Below are positions 51,875 to 60,292 of a DNA stretch of 64,000 nucleotides, in pieces; positions within the stretch are counted from its first letter, which is position 1; every line of letters starts with the position of its first letter. The notes beneath the pieces were generated by a model, which was not told the origin of the DNA, searched no databases, and saw nothing but the letters and a program-made list of their open reading frames with translations. A program made the translations under genes and the position numbers. Source of the DNA: JAOUEA01 sp963825635. Its GTDB lineage: Bacteria > Actinomycetota > UBA4738 > HRBIN12. Where the stretch lies: positions 62,001 to 126,000 of the forward strand of contig CAWGTU010000004.1 in NCBI GenBank assembly GCA_963825635.1, in the 5' to 3' direction.

Positions 51875-51963
51875 CGGAGACGCAGGGATTCGAACCCTGG
51901 ACGGAACTTTCACCCCGTAACCGCTTAGCAGGCGGCTCCTTTCGGCCACTCAGGCACGTCTCC
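51875..51963 (-). tRNA. tRNA-Ser (anticodon GCT)
   Basis: 89 nt on the minus strand. Acceptor GGAGACG/CGTCTCC, anticodon loop CTGCTAA in a CCGC/GCGG stem, long variable arm and T-arm CAGGG-TTCGAAT-CCCTG. CCA not encoded. The fragment at 47358 shares its acceptor half. Confidence 0.95.
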
Positions 51964-52014
51964 GCCGTCGATTCTACCGGCGCGTTCGTGCCCCCCGCCG
52001 ATAGGCTGCGCGAC

Positions 52015-53202
52015 ATGCCCGACGTGGTCATCGTGGGAGGCGGCGTGATCGGCGCCGCGTGCGCGTACGAGCTCACCTCCCGTGGCGCATCCGTGACCCT
52101 GCTGGAACGCGATCACCTCGCGGCGCACGCGTCGGGCCGCAACCAAGGGCTGTGGGTCCTGCCCGAGGACGATGTGAACGTGCCGATGGCCCGGGCGAGC
52201 CTCGAGACGTACCGGGGTGTGGCTGCCCAGGCGCCGATCGACGTGCAGCTCGACGACGAGCCGGTGGGCACGGTGCTCGTCGCGATGAACGCCCGCGACG
52301 TTCGCGCGGCCCACGAGGCCGTCACCCGCGCCGAACGCCACGGCTTCGTCGTCGACGACATCTCGTCCCCGGGCGACATCCGCGAGCACGAGCCCGGAGT
52401 GACCCGCAACGTGGCCGGCGCGTGGCTCGTGCACGTCGGGCACCGGCTCGATCCCGGCGCCCTCACGGTGGCCCTCGCGCGCTCGGCCGCCGACCGAGGT
52501 GCCGAGATCCGTCATCACCTGCACGCTCGAGGACTCGCTGTCCGCGACGAGACCGTCATCGGGGTGGTCACGGACGACGGCGTGGTCGAGGCCGACACGA
52601 CGATCGTGGCCGCCGGACCATGGAGCTCCCCGCTCCTCGAGCAGGTGGGCGTGCATCTTCCGATCGTGGGAGCGCGTGGATGGCTCGTGCGCGTGGCGCC
52701 TCGCCGGCCTCACCTGCTGACGCATCTCGTCGAGGCTGCAGGGCCGCACGCGGCCCTGCACGACGACGGCCTTCCTCTCTGGCCGACGGCCGCCGACGTC
52801 GTCTCCGAGGGGGAACCCCGGAGTGAGATCGGGGCCCTGCTGCATCCCCACCGGGACGGCCGCACGATCGTGATCGGGTCGACCCGGCAGATCTGGCTGA
52901 CCCCCGAGCCTCCGGAGGAGCGGATCGTCGCCCGGGTGCTCGAGGCCGCGATCGAGCTCGTGCCCGAGGTCGCCGAGGCGCGCGTGCGGTCTTCGTGGTG
53001 GGGGCTCAGGCCGCTGACGCCCGACGAGCGGCCGCTCGTGGGCTCGGTCCGAGAGGGGCTGCACGTCGCGACGGGCCACGGTTCCGAAGGCGTGATCCTC
53101 GGCGCCGGCACCGCGCAGCTCGTCGCCGCACAGCTCGCCGGCGAACCGCCACCCTTCGACGCCGCGCCGTACGACCCGCTGCGGTTCCAGGAGGAACGGT
53201 GA
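52015..53202 (+). CDS. FAD-dependent oxidoreductase, glycine/D-amino-acid oxidase (DAO) family
   Basis: 395 aa. FAD Rossmann motif VVIVGGGVIGAACAYEL at the N-terminus, the Gly-rich SGRNQGLW after the second strand, and a C-terminal ATGHGSEGVILGAGTAQLVA where the family contacts FAD and substrate. Oxidises a secondary or primary amine (sarcosine, glycine or D-amino-acid-like). TAGGCT lies 7 nt before the ATG. Substrate not determinable; convergent with the P1 peptidase. Confidence 0.88.
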   Translation: MPDVVIVGGGVIGAACAYELTSRGASVTLLERDHLAAHASGRNQGLWVLPEDDVNVPMARASLETYRGVAAQAPIDVQLDDEPVGTVLVAMNARDVRAAHEAVTRAERHGFVVDDISSPGDIREHEPGVTRNVAGAWLVHVGHRLDPGALTVALARSAADRGAEIRHHLHARGLAVRDETVIGVVTDDGVVEADTTIVAAGPWSSPLLEQVGVHLPIVGARGWLVRVAPRRPHLLTHLVEAAGPHAALHDDGLPLWPTAADVVSEGEPRSEIGALLHPHRDGRTIVIGSTRQIWLTPEPPEERIVARVLEAAIELVPEVAEARVRSSWWGLRPLTPDERPLVGSVREGLHVATGHGSEGVILGAGTAQLVAAQLAGEPPPFDAAPYDPLRFQEER

Positions 53203-53212
53203 GCGTCGCGGT

Positions 53213-54301
53213 TCAGTGGGCGAGGCGGCCGGCGCGATCGAGCGCCTCGAGCACGCGGTCGACGGGCATGGCGAAGTACGTGTGACCGTGGCGCCCGACC
53301 GAGTCCTCGGCCGCGACCAGCGCGTTCACGGCCGCTTCCTCCGTTGCCTCCACCGTGGCACGGAACAGCGCTGAGAGCGCGTACGTGTGCCGGACCGGCC
53401 CATCGACCACGGCGCGCACATCGCGCATCGCCTCGCTCGCATCGAGGCGGTTCGCCGTGGAGAAGGCCATCATCTGCTCGCCGCTACCGTTCGAGGCGTG
53501 TGAGCCGGTCGCGGCGAGCCCGAGGCCGGCCCGGCGGGCGACACGGGTGAGTTGGTGCGGCAGCAGGGGTGCATCGGTGCCGACCACGACCACGCACGAT
53601 CCTTCGTGGTGCTCGCGCGGCATCAGGTCGGTCAGTTCCCGTCCGACCGGCACACCGTCGATCCGCAGATGCTCGCGACTGCCGTAGTTCGTGAGCACGA
53701 GGGCCCCGACCGTGAACCCTCCCTCGTCGATGTCGAGCAGACGCGACGCCGTGCCGATGCCCCCCTTGAAGTCGAAGCACTGCATGCCGGTGCCTGCGCC
53801 GACGTTGCCCTCCTCGACGGGGCCGACGGCCGCCGCGTCGAGGGCGGCCGCGACGTCGTCGTCGACCAACGGGAACGAGAGCACGTCGGAGAGCCAGGAG
53901 TCGTCGCACTCGGAGACCACGGGCATGACCTCCTCGGCACCGATCGGGTCGCGACCGGCGATCCAGCGGACCGTCGCGTCGTACGCCTTCCCGATCTGCA
54001 GCGACGAGGTCAGCACGATCGGGCTCATCAGCACGCCCCACTCCCGCAACTGGTTCACGCCGATCAACTCGCCGTACCCGTTGAGGATGTCCACCCCCGC
54101 GTAGACCCACTCGCGCCACGGGTATCCCTCGTGAGGGAACAACGCCGTCACCCCCGTGCGGACCGCATGGGGATCGCCGCCGGCACCCCGCACCACCGTG
54201 CGATGGCCGACGCGCACACCCGACACGTCGGTGATCGCGTTGAGCGGCCCGGGTGTACCGCTGCCGATCGAGATACCGAGGTCCCGTGCACGGGGCGTCA
54301 T
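53213..54301 (-). CDS. P1-family aminopeptidase/amidase (DmpA/BapA-like)
   Basis: 362 aa. Features of self-cleaving Ntn-type P1 peptidases: GNVGAGTGMQCFDFKGGIGTASR (in part) and EHHEGSCVVVVGTDAPLLPHQL, where the Ser after Gly would become the N-terminal nucleophile after cleavage. DVSGVRVGHRTV is the family start. It releases N-terminal D- or beta-amino acids or splits amides. ATG at 54301; TAGGAT lies 10 nt upstream. Confidence 0.88.
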   Translation of the reverse strand: MTPRARDLGISIGSGTPGPLNAITDVSGVRVGHRTVVRGAGGDPHAVRTGVTALFPHEGYPWREWVYAGVDILNGYGELIGVNQLREWGVLMSPIVLTSSLQIGKAYDATVRWIAGRDPIGAEEVMPVVSECDDSWLSDVLSFPLVDDDVAAALDAAAVGPVEEGNVGAGTGMQCFDFKGGIGTASRLLDIDEGGFTVGALVLTNYGSREHLRIDGVPVGRELTDLMPREHHEGSCVVVVGTDAPLLPHQLTRVARRAGLGLAATGSHASNGSGEQMMAFSTANRLDASEAMRDVRAVVDGPVRHTYALSALFRATVEATEEAAVNALVAAEDSVGRHGHTYFAMPVDRVLEALDRAGRLAH

Positions 54302-54394
54302 CGTGGGCCGCATCCTACCGGCGCTCCACCCCTGACCGTCCGGAGGGGGAGACACGCCGCGAGCTGCGGCGATACGATTCCTGGCCTACCTGCC

Positions 54395-55672
54395 ATGGCC
54401 ATCCTCACCCTCGGGGTCTCCTTCCGTCGCGCGCCGATCGAGCTGCTGGAGCGGCTCGCGTTCACCGACGACGATCTCGCGAAGGCGTACCGCGTCGCCA
54501 CCGATCTCGAGGGCGTCGACGGCGCGGTGATCCTGTCGACCTGCAACCGGGTCGAGGTCTACGGTGAGGTCACCAGCTACCACGCCGGGTTCATGGCCTT
54601 GAAGCGCCTGCTCACGGAGGTGCGGGGCGTCGCCGCCGAGGAGCTCGCCGACCCGATGTACGCGCAGTGGGAGCGAGACGCAGCCGACCATCTCTTCGCC
54701 GTCGCGAGCGGGCTCGACTCGATGGTCCTGGGAGAGACGCAGATCTACGCACAGGTGCGCGAGGCGCTGCGACGGGCCGAGGGCGAGGGCGCAGCCGCCC
54801 CGCCGCTGACAGGGCTCTTCCACTCGGCGGCACGCGCCGGGCGCCGGGTGCGCCAGGAGACGTCGCTCGGCGCGGCACCCGATGCGTTCGTGGCACTCGG
54901 CGCCGACCTCGCCGAGGACGCGGCGGGCGGGTTGCGCGGGCGCGATGTGGTCGTCGTCGGAGCGGGCACGATGGCCGCCCTGGCCGTGAAGCACCTGCGC
55001 CAGCGCGGCGTGGGGCCGGTGCGCATCCTGAACCGTTCCCTCGAGCACGCGAGGGCGCTGGCCGACCGGACGAACGCCGAGCACGGCGACCTCGACGTGC
55101 TCCCCGACGCGATGCGGCACGCCGACCTCGTCGTGAGCGCCACCGGCGCCGCGGGCACGGTGATCCGACGCTCGGTCGTCGCCGACGCGATAGCGGACCG
55201 TGGTGGTCGGCCCCTCGTGCTGCTCGACCTCGCGGTGCCTCGCGACGTGGAACCCGAGACCGCCTATGTCGAGGGAACCCGCGTGATCGACATCATCTCG
55301 CTGCGCGAGCGCCTCGCCGAACACGACGCCGAGACGGCCGGCGACATCGAGCGAGCGCACGGCATCGTGGCCGACGAGGTGCGCCGCTACGTGGTGCGTC
55401 GGCGGGGCGACGAGCTCGCACCCCTCATCCGCGCGATGCGCCGGCGGGGCGAGGACGTCGTCCGAGGCGAGATGGATCGGTTCGGGGCGAGGCTCGCCGA
55501 GCTCACACCCGACGAGCGTGAGGCCGTCGAGGCGCTCGCACGCGGCATCGCCGCCAAGCTGCTGCACGACCCGATCGTCGCCCTGAAGGAGCGATCCGAG
55601 CCGGGCACCGACGGGATCCACGCCCGGGTGCTCGCCGAGCTCCTGGGCGTCGACCCCGACACCACCTCGTGA
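54395..55672 (+). CDS. hemA: Glutamyl-tRNA reductase
   Basis: 425 aa. Catalytic C50 in ILSTCNRVEVYGE, LGETQIYAQVREAL, NADPH site VVGAGTMAALAVKHL and a C-terminal dimerisation helix. Reduces glutamyl-tRNA to glutamate-1-semialdehyde, the first committed step of tetrapyrrole synthesis. First gene of hemA-C-D-B-L; its stop overlaps hemC (GTGA). A separate promoter before 54395 is likely, with TACGAT 16 nt upstream. Confidence 0.96.
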   Translation: MAILTLGVSFRRAPIELLERLAFTDDDLAKAYRVATDLEGVDGAVILSTCNRVEVYGEVTSYHAGFMALKRLLTEVRGVAAEELADPMYAQWERDAADHLFAVASGLDSMVLGETQIYAQVREALRRAEGEGAAAPPLTGLFHSAARAGRRVRQETSLGAAPDAFVALGADLAEDAAGGLRGRDVVVVGAGTMAALAVKHLRQRGVGPVRILNRSLEHARALADRTNAEHGDLDVLPDAMRHADLVVSATGAAGTVIRRSVVADAIADRGGRPLVLLDLAVPRDVEPETAYVEGTRVIDIISLRERLAEHDAETAGDIERAHGIVADEVRRYVVRRRGDELAPLIRAMRRRGEDVVRGEMDRFGARLAELTPDEREAVEALARGIAAKLLHDPIVALKERSEPGTDGIHARVLAELLGVDPDTTS

Positions 55673-56571
55673 GCCTCCTGCGCATCGGCACCCGTCGCTC
55701 GCCGCTTGCGCTCGCGCAGGCGGAGGAGATCAGGGTCCGGCTCGAGGCGACCGGGGTGATCGCCGACATCGTGCCGATGAGCACCTCCGGCGACGAGGGC
55801 GCCCGGGCCGACTCGTCGCCGCAGGGCCTCAAGGGACTCTGGATCGACACGATCCTCGATGCCCTGGAGTCGGGCGAGATCGACCTGGCCGTGCACTCGG
55901 CGAAGGACCTGCCGGCCGAGGAGGACGAGGGCTTCACGATCGCGGCCGTACCCGAGCGCGAGGACCCGTCCGACGTGTTGATCTGCAAGGAACCGGGCGA
56001 GCTCCGGGGAGGGGCCCTGATCGGCACGTCGAGCGTGCGTCGACGTGCCCAGCTCCTGGCCGCTTTCCCGGGGCTCGAGGTCGTCGACCTCCGCGGCAAC
56101 GTCGAGACGCGGCTGCGCAAGCTCGAGGAGGGCGAGGTCGACGCCGCGGTACTGGCGGCAGCCGGACTCTCGCGGCTGGGGCTCGCCCCCGAGCATGCTC
56201 GCGCGTTGCCGCTGGCGATGATGGTGCCCGCGCCGGGACAGGGCTGCCTCGCCGTCCAGGCACGGGACGACGACGACGACACGATCGCCGCGGTGGCGCC
56301 GATCGACCACGCCGCGAGCCATCGGGCGCTCGACGCCGAGCGATCGCTGATGTGGCGCCTCGGGGGCGGCTGCGCGTTGCCGCTCGGGGCCCACGCGACC
56401 GTGGGCATGAAAGCGGTCTCGCTGACGGCTGTGATAGCGACGGCCGATGGCACCACCGTGCTCCGCGTCGAGACCGAGGGTGCGACACCCGAGGACGCCG
56501 CGGCCGACGCGGCGAAGGACCTGATCGCGCAGGGGGCCGAGCGTATCCTCGCCGAGGTCGAGACCGGGTGA
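55669..56571 (+). CDS. hemC: Hydroxymethylbilane synthase (porphobilinogen deaminase)
   Basis: 300 aa, GTG start overlapping hemA. RIGTRRSPLALAQA, AVHSAKDLP, IGTSSVRRRAQL and the dipyrromethane-cofactor Cys in LGGGCALPLGAH are present. Joins four porphobilinogens into hydroxymethylbilane. Its stop overlaps the hemD start (GTGA at 56568). Confidence 0.95.
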   Translation: MSLLRIGTRRSPLALAQAEEIRVRLEATGVIADIVPMSTSGDEGARADSSPQGLKGLWIDTILDALESGEIDLAVHSAKDLPAEEDEGFTIAAVPEREDPSDVLICKEPGELRGGALIGTSSVRRRAQLLAAFPGLEVVDLRGNVETRLRKLEEGEVDAAVLAAAGLSRLGLAPEHARALPLAMMVPAPGQGCLAVQARDDDDDTIAAVAPIDHAASHRALDAERSLMWRLGGGCALPLGAHATVGMKAVSLTAVIATADGTTVLRVETEGATPEDAAADAAKDLIAQGAERILAEVETG

Positions 56572-57353
56572 CGGGATCGGGAGCCGGGCCGGGCGGCGAC
56601 ACACCGCCTCGCCTACTCGCGGGACGCACGGTGATCGTCACGAGGCCAGCCGACCAGTCGGCCGCGCTCGTCACCCTCCTGCGGCGACTGGGTGCTCGCG
56701 CGATCGTGGCGCCGGCGATCGAGATCGTCCCGGCGCGGTCGGCGGCCCTGACCAGGGCGCTGCACGAGCTCGAACGTGGAGACTTCGCGTGGCTCGCCCT
56801 GACCAGCCGCGCCACCGTCGACATGCTGGCCTCGAGGTTGCCGGGGCCTCGCGCGCTCGGGGCCACCGAGGTAGCGGCGATCGGCGACGGCACGGCGGCG
56901 GCGTTCCGGCGATGGGCCCGACGCGACCCCGACCTGGTGCCGGCGACGTTCACCACGAACGGGCTCGCGCGGGCGTTCCCGCGCGGCGACGGCCGGGTGC
57001 TCTGCGCCCGGGCCGACATCGCGCCACCCGGCCTCGAGGACGCCCTCGCCGCGAAGGGGTGGACCCCCACCCGTGTCGACGCGTACCGCACCCGCTTCCC
57101 TCGTTCGCTGCCCGAGGACGCTCGTGACGCGCTGCGTCGCGGCGAGGTCGACGCGGTGACGTTCACGAGCGCCTCGACCGTGCGGGGGTTCGTCGGCGCG
57201 CTCGGGGTGGTCACGGGCAGCCCGAAGGTCGTGTGCATCGGTCCGGTCACCGCGAGGGAGGCGCGCGCCCACGGTCTCGTCGTGCACGCGGTCGCGAGGC
57301 CTCACACGATGGAAGGCGTGGCCGCGGCGGTCGTGCGGACGCTCGTCCGATGA
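56568..57353 (+). CDS. hemD: Uroporphyrinogen-III synthase
   Basis: 261 aa, GTG overlapping the hemC stop. Weakly conserved family: VIVTRPADQSAAL at the N-terminus, LALTSRATVDML and VTFTSASTVRGFV as the two-lobe signatures, CIGPVTAREARAHG near the end. Cyclises hydroxymethylbilane to uroporphyrinogen III. Position between hemC and hemB supports the call. Confidence 0.9.
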   Translation: MTGSGAGPGGDTPPRLLAGRTVIVTRPADQSAALVTLLRRLGARAIVAPAIEIVPARSAALTRALHELERGDFAWLALTSRATVDMLASRLPGPRALGATEVAAIGDGTAAAFRRWARRDPDLVPATFTTNGLARAFPRGDGRVLCARADIAPPGLEDALAAKGWTPTRVDAYRTRFPRSLPEDARDALRRGEVDAVTFTSASTVRGFVGALGVVTGSPKVVCIGPVTAREARAHGLVVHAVARPHTMEGVAAAVVRTLVR

Positions 57354-57396
57354 TCCGCGGTGGCGCGGGCGAGCGCGGCGCCGGTACCCTGGCGCC

Positions 57397-58383
57397 ATGA
57401 GCTTCCCCGAGCACCGGCCGCGGCGGCTACGACGTACGCCCGCCCTCCGAGCCCTCGTCCGCGAGACGCGGCTGCACGCCGACGATCTGATCGCGCCGAT
57501 GTTCTGCAAGGAAGGCATCGACGAGCCGGTCACCATCTCGTCGATGCCGGGTCAGTTCCAGCACACCCTCGAGTCGCTCCGCAAGGAGGCGGTCGCGACG
57601 GCGGAGACCGGCGTCCGCGCCTTCATGCTCTTCGGGGTCCCGGCCGACAAGGATGCCGAGGGATCGCAGGCCTGGCACCCCGACGGCATCGGCCAGCGTG
57701 CGATCGGTGCGCTGCGTGAGGAGTTCGGCGACGACGTGGTCGTGATGAGCGACCTCTGCCTCGACGAGTACACAGATCACGGGCACTGCGGCGTGCTGAA
57801 CGACGCGAACGACGTGGACAACGACGCCACCCTCGAGCGCTACCGGCGCGTCGCCCGTGCCCAGGCCGACGCCGGTGCGCATGTGATCGGGCCGAGCGGC
57901 ATGATGGACGGCCAGGTCGGCGCGATCCGCGCGGCGCTGGACGAGACCGGCCGCGACGACGTCGCGATCATGGCCTACGCGGCGAAGTTCGCGAGCGCCC
58001 TGTACGGACCGTTCCGCGAGGCGGCCGAGGGTGCGCCTCGTTTCGGCGATCGCACCGGCTATCAACAGGACCCGGCCAACGCCGACGAGGCGCTCCGCGA
58101 GATCCGGACCGACATCGACGAGGGCGCCGACATCGTGATGGTGAAGCCGGCGCTGCCGTACCTCGACGTCGTGCATCGCGCGAAGGGCGAGACCGGCTTC
58201 CCGTTGGCCGCGTACCACGTGAGCGGCGAGTACGCGATGGTGAAGGCTGCCACCGCGAACGGCTGGCTCGACGAGCGGCGCACCGTGCTCGAGATCTTGA
58301 CGTCGATCCGCCGCGCGGGCGCAGACATGATCCTCACCTACCACGCGAAGGACGCCGCGACGTGGCTCCGCGACGGGGCATGA
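57397..58383 (+). CDS. hemB: Delta-aminolevulinic acid dehydratase (porphobilinogen synthase)
   Basis: 328 aa. Two active-site lysines in AYAAKFASALYGPF and MVKPALPYLD. The metal site DLCLDEYTDHGHCG keeps two of the three zinc Cys, with the middle one Asp. Condenses two aminolevulinates to porphobilinogen. TACCCT lies 6 nt before the ATG, so the gene may also have its own leaderless promoter. Stop overlaps hemL (ATGA). Confidence 0.95.
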   Translation: MSFPEHRPRRLRRTPALRALVRETRLHADDLIAPMFCKEGIDEPVTISSMPGQFQHTLESLRKEAVATAETGVRAFMLFGVPADKDAEGSQAWHPDGIGQRAIGALREEFGDDVVVMSDLCLDEYTDHGHCGVLNDANDVDNDATLERYRRVARAQADAGAHVIGPSGMMDGQVGAIRAALDETGRDDVAIMAYAAKFASALYGPFREAAEGAPRFGDRTGYQQDPANADEALREIRTDIDEGADIVMVKPALPYLDVVHRAKGETGFPLAAYHVSGEYAMVKAATANGWLDERRTVLEILTSIRRAGADMILTYHAKDAATWLRDGA

Positions 58384-59654
58384 CCGGTTCCGAGGAGCTG
58401 TTCGACCGTGCCCGGACCGTGATCCCCGGCGGGGTCGACTCCCCCGTGCGAGCGTTCGGATCGGTCGGCGGCACGCCCGTGTTCATCGATCGCGGAGAGG
58501 GCGCTGAGATCGTCGACGTCGACGGGAACCGCTACATCGACCTCGTGCAGTCGTGGGGCGCGCTGCTGTTCGGCCACGCCCGCGCCGAGATCATCGAGGC
58601 GGCGAGCGCCGCTGCCGCTCGTGGCACCTCCTTCGGGGCGCCGACGCCGGGCGAGGTCGAGTTGGCGGAGCGCATCGTGGAGGCGGTGCCCGGCATCGAC
58701 CGGGTCCGGCTCGTGAACAGCGGCACGGAAGCCGCGATGAGTGCGATCCGGCTCGCGCGCGGCTCGACCGGACGAGACCTGGTCGTGAAGTTCGAGGGGT
58801 GCTACCACGGGCATTCCGACTCGCTGCTCGCCAAGGGTGCCGGCAGCGGTCTCGCGACGCTCGGGATCCCGTCGTCGCCCGGGGTGACCGAGGGTGCCGC
58901 CCGCGACACGCTCACCGTCGCGTTCAACGACCTCGACGCCGTGCGCGCGCTGTTCGCGGAGCGTGGGAGCGACGTGGCGGTCGTCGCGGTCGAACCGGTG
59001 GCCGCGAACATGGGCGTCGTGGCGCCCGAGCCCGGCTTCCTCGAGGGGCTGCGTGCGATCTGCGACGAGCACGGGGCTTTGTTGCTCTTCGACGAGGTGA
59101 TCACCGGGTTCCGCATCGCCTACGGCGGCGCCCAGTCGTACTACGGCGTCACGCCCGATCTGACCGCGCTCGGCAAGGTGATGGGCGGGGGGTTCCCGTG
59201 CGCCGCGTTCGGCGGACGCGCCGACCTGATGGCGCACCTCGCCCCGGACGGTCCGGTGTACCAGGCGGGAACCCTCAGCGGGAATCCCGTGGCGGTCGCC
59301 GCGGGCATCGCCACGCTCGACCTCGCGCGTCTCGAGGATCCGTATCCTCGGCTCGAGGCCACCGCGAGCGTGCTCACGGACGGCATCGAGACCGCACTCG
59401 CGGCGACCGGCATCCCGGCGACGGTCAACCGGGCGGGCTCGCTGTTCAGCGTCTTCTTCACCGCATCTGCCGTGCGGAACTTCGACGGGGCGCGAGCGGC
59501 CGACCACGATCGCTACGGGCGGTTCTTCCACCACATGCTGGCCAACGGCGTCGCGCTGCCACCGTCGGGTTACGAGCTGTGGACCCTGAGCACGACGCAC
59601 GGCCCCGAGGAGACGGAGAGGATCCTCGGGGCCGTGGCGTCGTTCCGGGACTGA
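58380..59654 (+). CDS. hemL: Glutamate-1-semialdehyde 2,1-aminomutase
   Basis: 424 aa PLP class III aminotransferase. NSGTEAAMSAIRLAR, FDEVITGFR and the PLP-binding Lys in ALGKVMGGGFP; GTLSGNPVAVAAG follows. Converts glutamate-1-semialdehyde to 5-aminolevulinate, the step after HemA. ATG overlaps the hemB stop. Last gene of the tetrapyrrole set. Confidence 0.96.
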   Translation: MTGSEELFDRARTVIPGGVDSPVRAFGSVGGTPVFIDRGEGAEIVDVDGNRYIDLVQSWGALLFGHARAEIIEAASAAAARGTSFGAPTPGEVELAERIVEAVPGIDRVRLVNSGTEAAMSAIRLARGSTGRDLVVKFEGCYHGHSDSLLAKGAGSGLATLGIPSSPGVTEGAARDTLTVAFNDLDAVRALFAERGSDVAVVAVEPVAANMGVVAPEPGFLEGLRAICDEHGALLLFDEVITGFRIAYGGAQSYYGVTPDLTALGKVMGGGFPCAAFGGRADLMAHLAPDGPVYQAGTLSGNPVAVAAGIATLDLARLEDPYPRLEATASVLTDGIETALAATGIPATVNRAGSLFSVFFTASAVRNFDGARAADHDRYGRFFHHMLANGVALPPSGYELWTLSTTHGPEETERILGAVASFRD

Positions 59655-59726
59655 CGCGGCAGGCAGGCCGATCCCGGTTCGACCCCGGCGCCGGACGGGC
59701 GGTCGGACGCCGGAGACGCTCGTCGG

Positions 59727-60182
59727 TTACGCGACCGCGGCGGGCTCGGGGACCTCGCGCAGGTCCACCCGCTCCACCTTGATCGCCAGGCAGAAGGTGC
59801 CGATCACGCGGTCGAGCGCGTCGTGCGTCGGCGCGACCTGACATCGGACCGAGGCTCTCGCTCCCTCGAGCGTGAACTCCGCCGTCTCGCCGTTCAGGGC
59901 TGCCACGTGCGCGTCGAGCAGGTCCAGGTTCGGACCCTCCATGCCGAAGATCGCGATCACGTCTCGGCCTTCGACCTTCGAGCGAGACAACCCGACCACC
60001 TCCGACGCCGCGCCGGTCACCGTGCGCACACGCAGCGCGGTGTCGGTGCTCCAGAAGAACACGGGACGCCCCTCCGCAGCCGCCCCGATCGTCTCCGCGT
60101 TCGCGAACCGCGAGCGCGGAGGCGGTGGTGCCTGCGGGGTCGGCACCGTGTCCGTGATACCGATCAGTTCCCACTGTCGCAT
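59727..60182 (-). CDS. PAS-domain protein
   Basis: 151 aa; ATG at 60182 with GGGAGGGG site. A single PAS fold spans ~45-140: FFWSTDTALRVRTVTGAASEV, GRDVIAIFG, FTLEGARASVRCQVAP and DRVIGTFCLAIKV. No kinase, HTH or GGDEF domain, so it would sense a ligand or redox state and act through a partner. Upstream ~110 bp contain no recognisable riboswitch. Confidence 0.82.
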   Translation of the reverse strand: MRQWELIGITDTVPTPQAPPPPRSRFANAETIGAAAEGRPVFFWSTDTALRVRTVTGAASEVVGLSRSKVEGRDVIAIFGMEGPNLDLLDAHVAALNGETAEFTLEGARASVRCQVAPTHDALDRVIGTFCLAIKVERVDLREVPEPAAVA

Positions 60183-60292
60183 GACTCTCACCCCTCCCGA
60201 GGTTCGGGGACGCTTCGTTACCTGTTTTCGGGTAGCGGGGGGGTGGTTCCGCATAGGACCTTCGACGGTTCTTCCCGCATCGGCCGTTGGGC

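Noticed and set aside
51524..51928. Small plus-strand protein between the cyclase and tRNA-Ser
   Set aside because: No ribosome site, no family pattern, and it runs into the tRNA gene.
60183..60292. c-di-GMP riboswitch upstream of the PAS gene
   Set aside because: The GACGCAAAGCC and terminal GGGTTACCGA elements of the GEMM motif are not present; only a weak resemblance in the 3' part.
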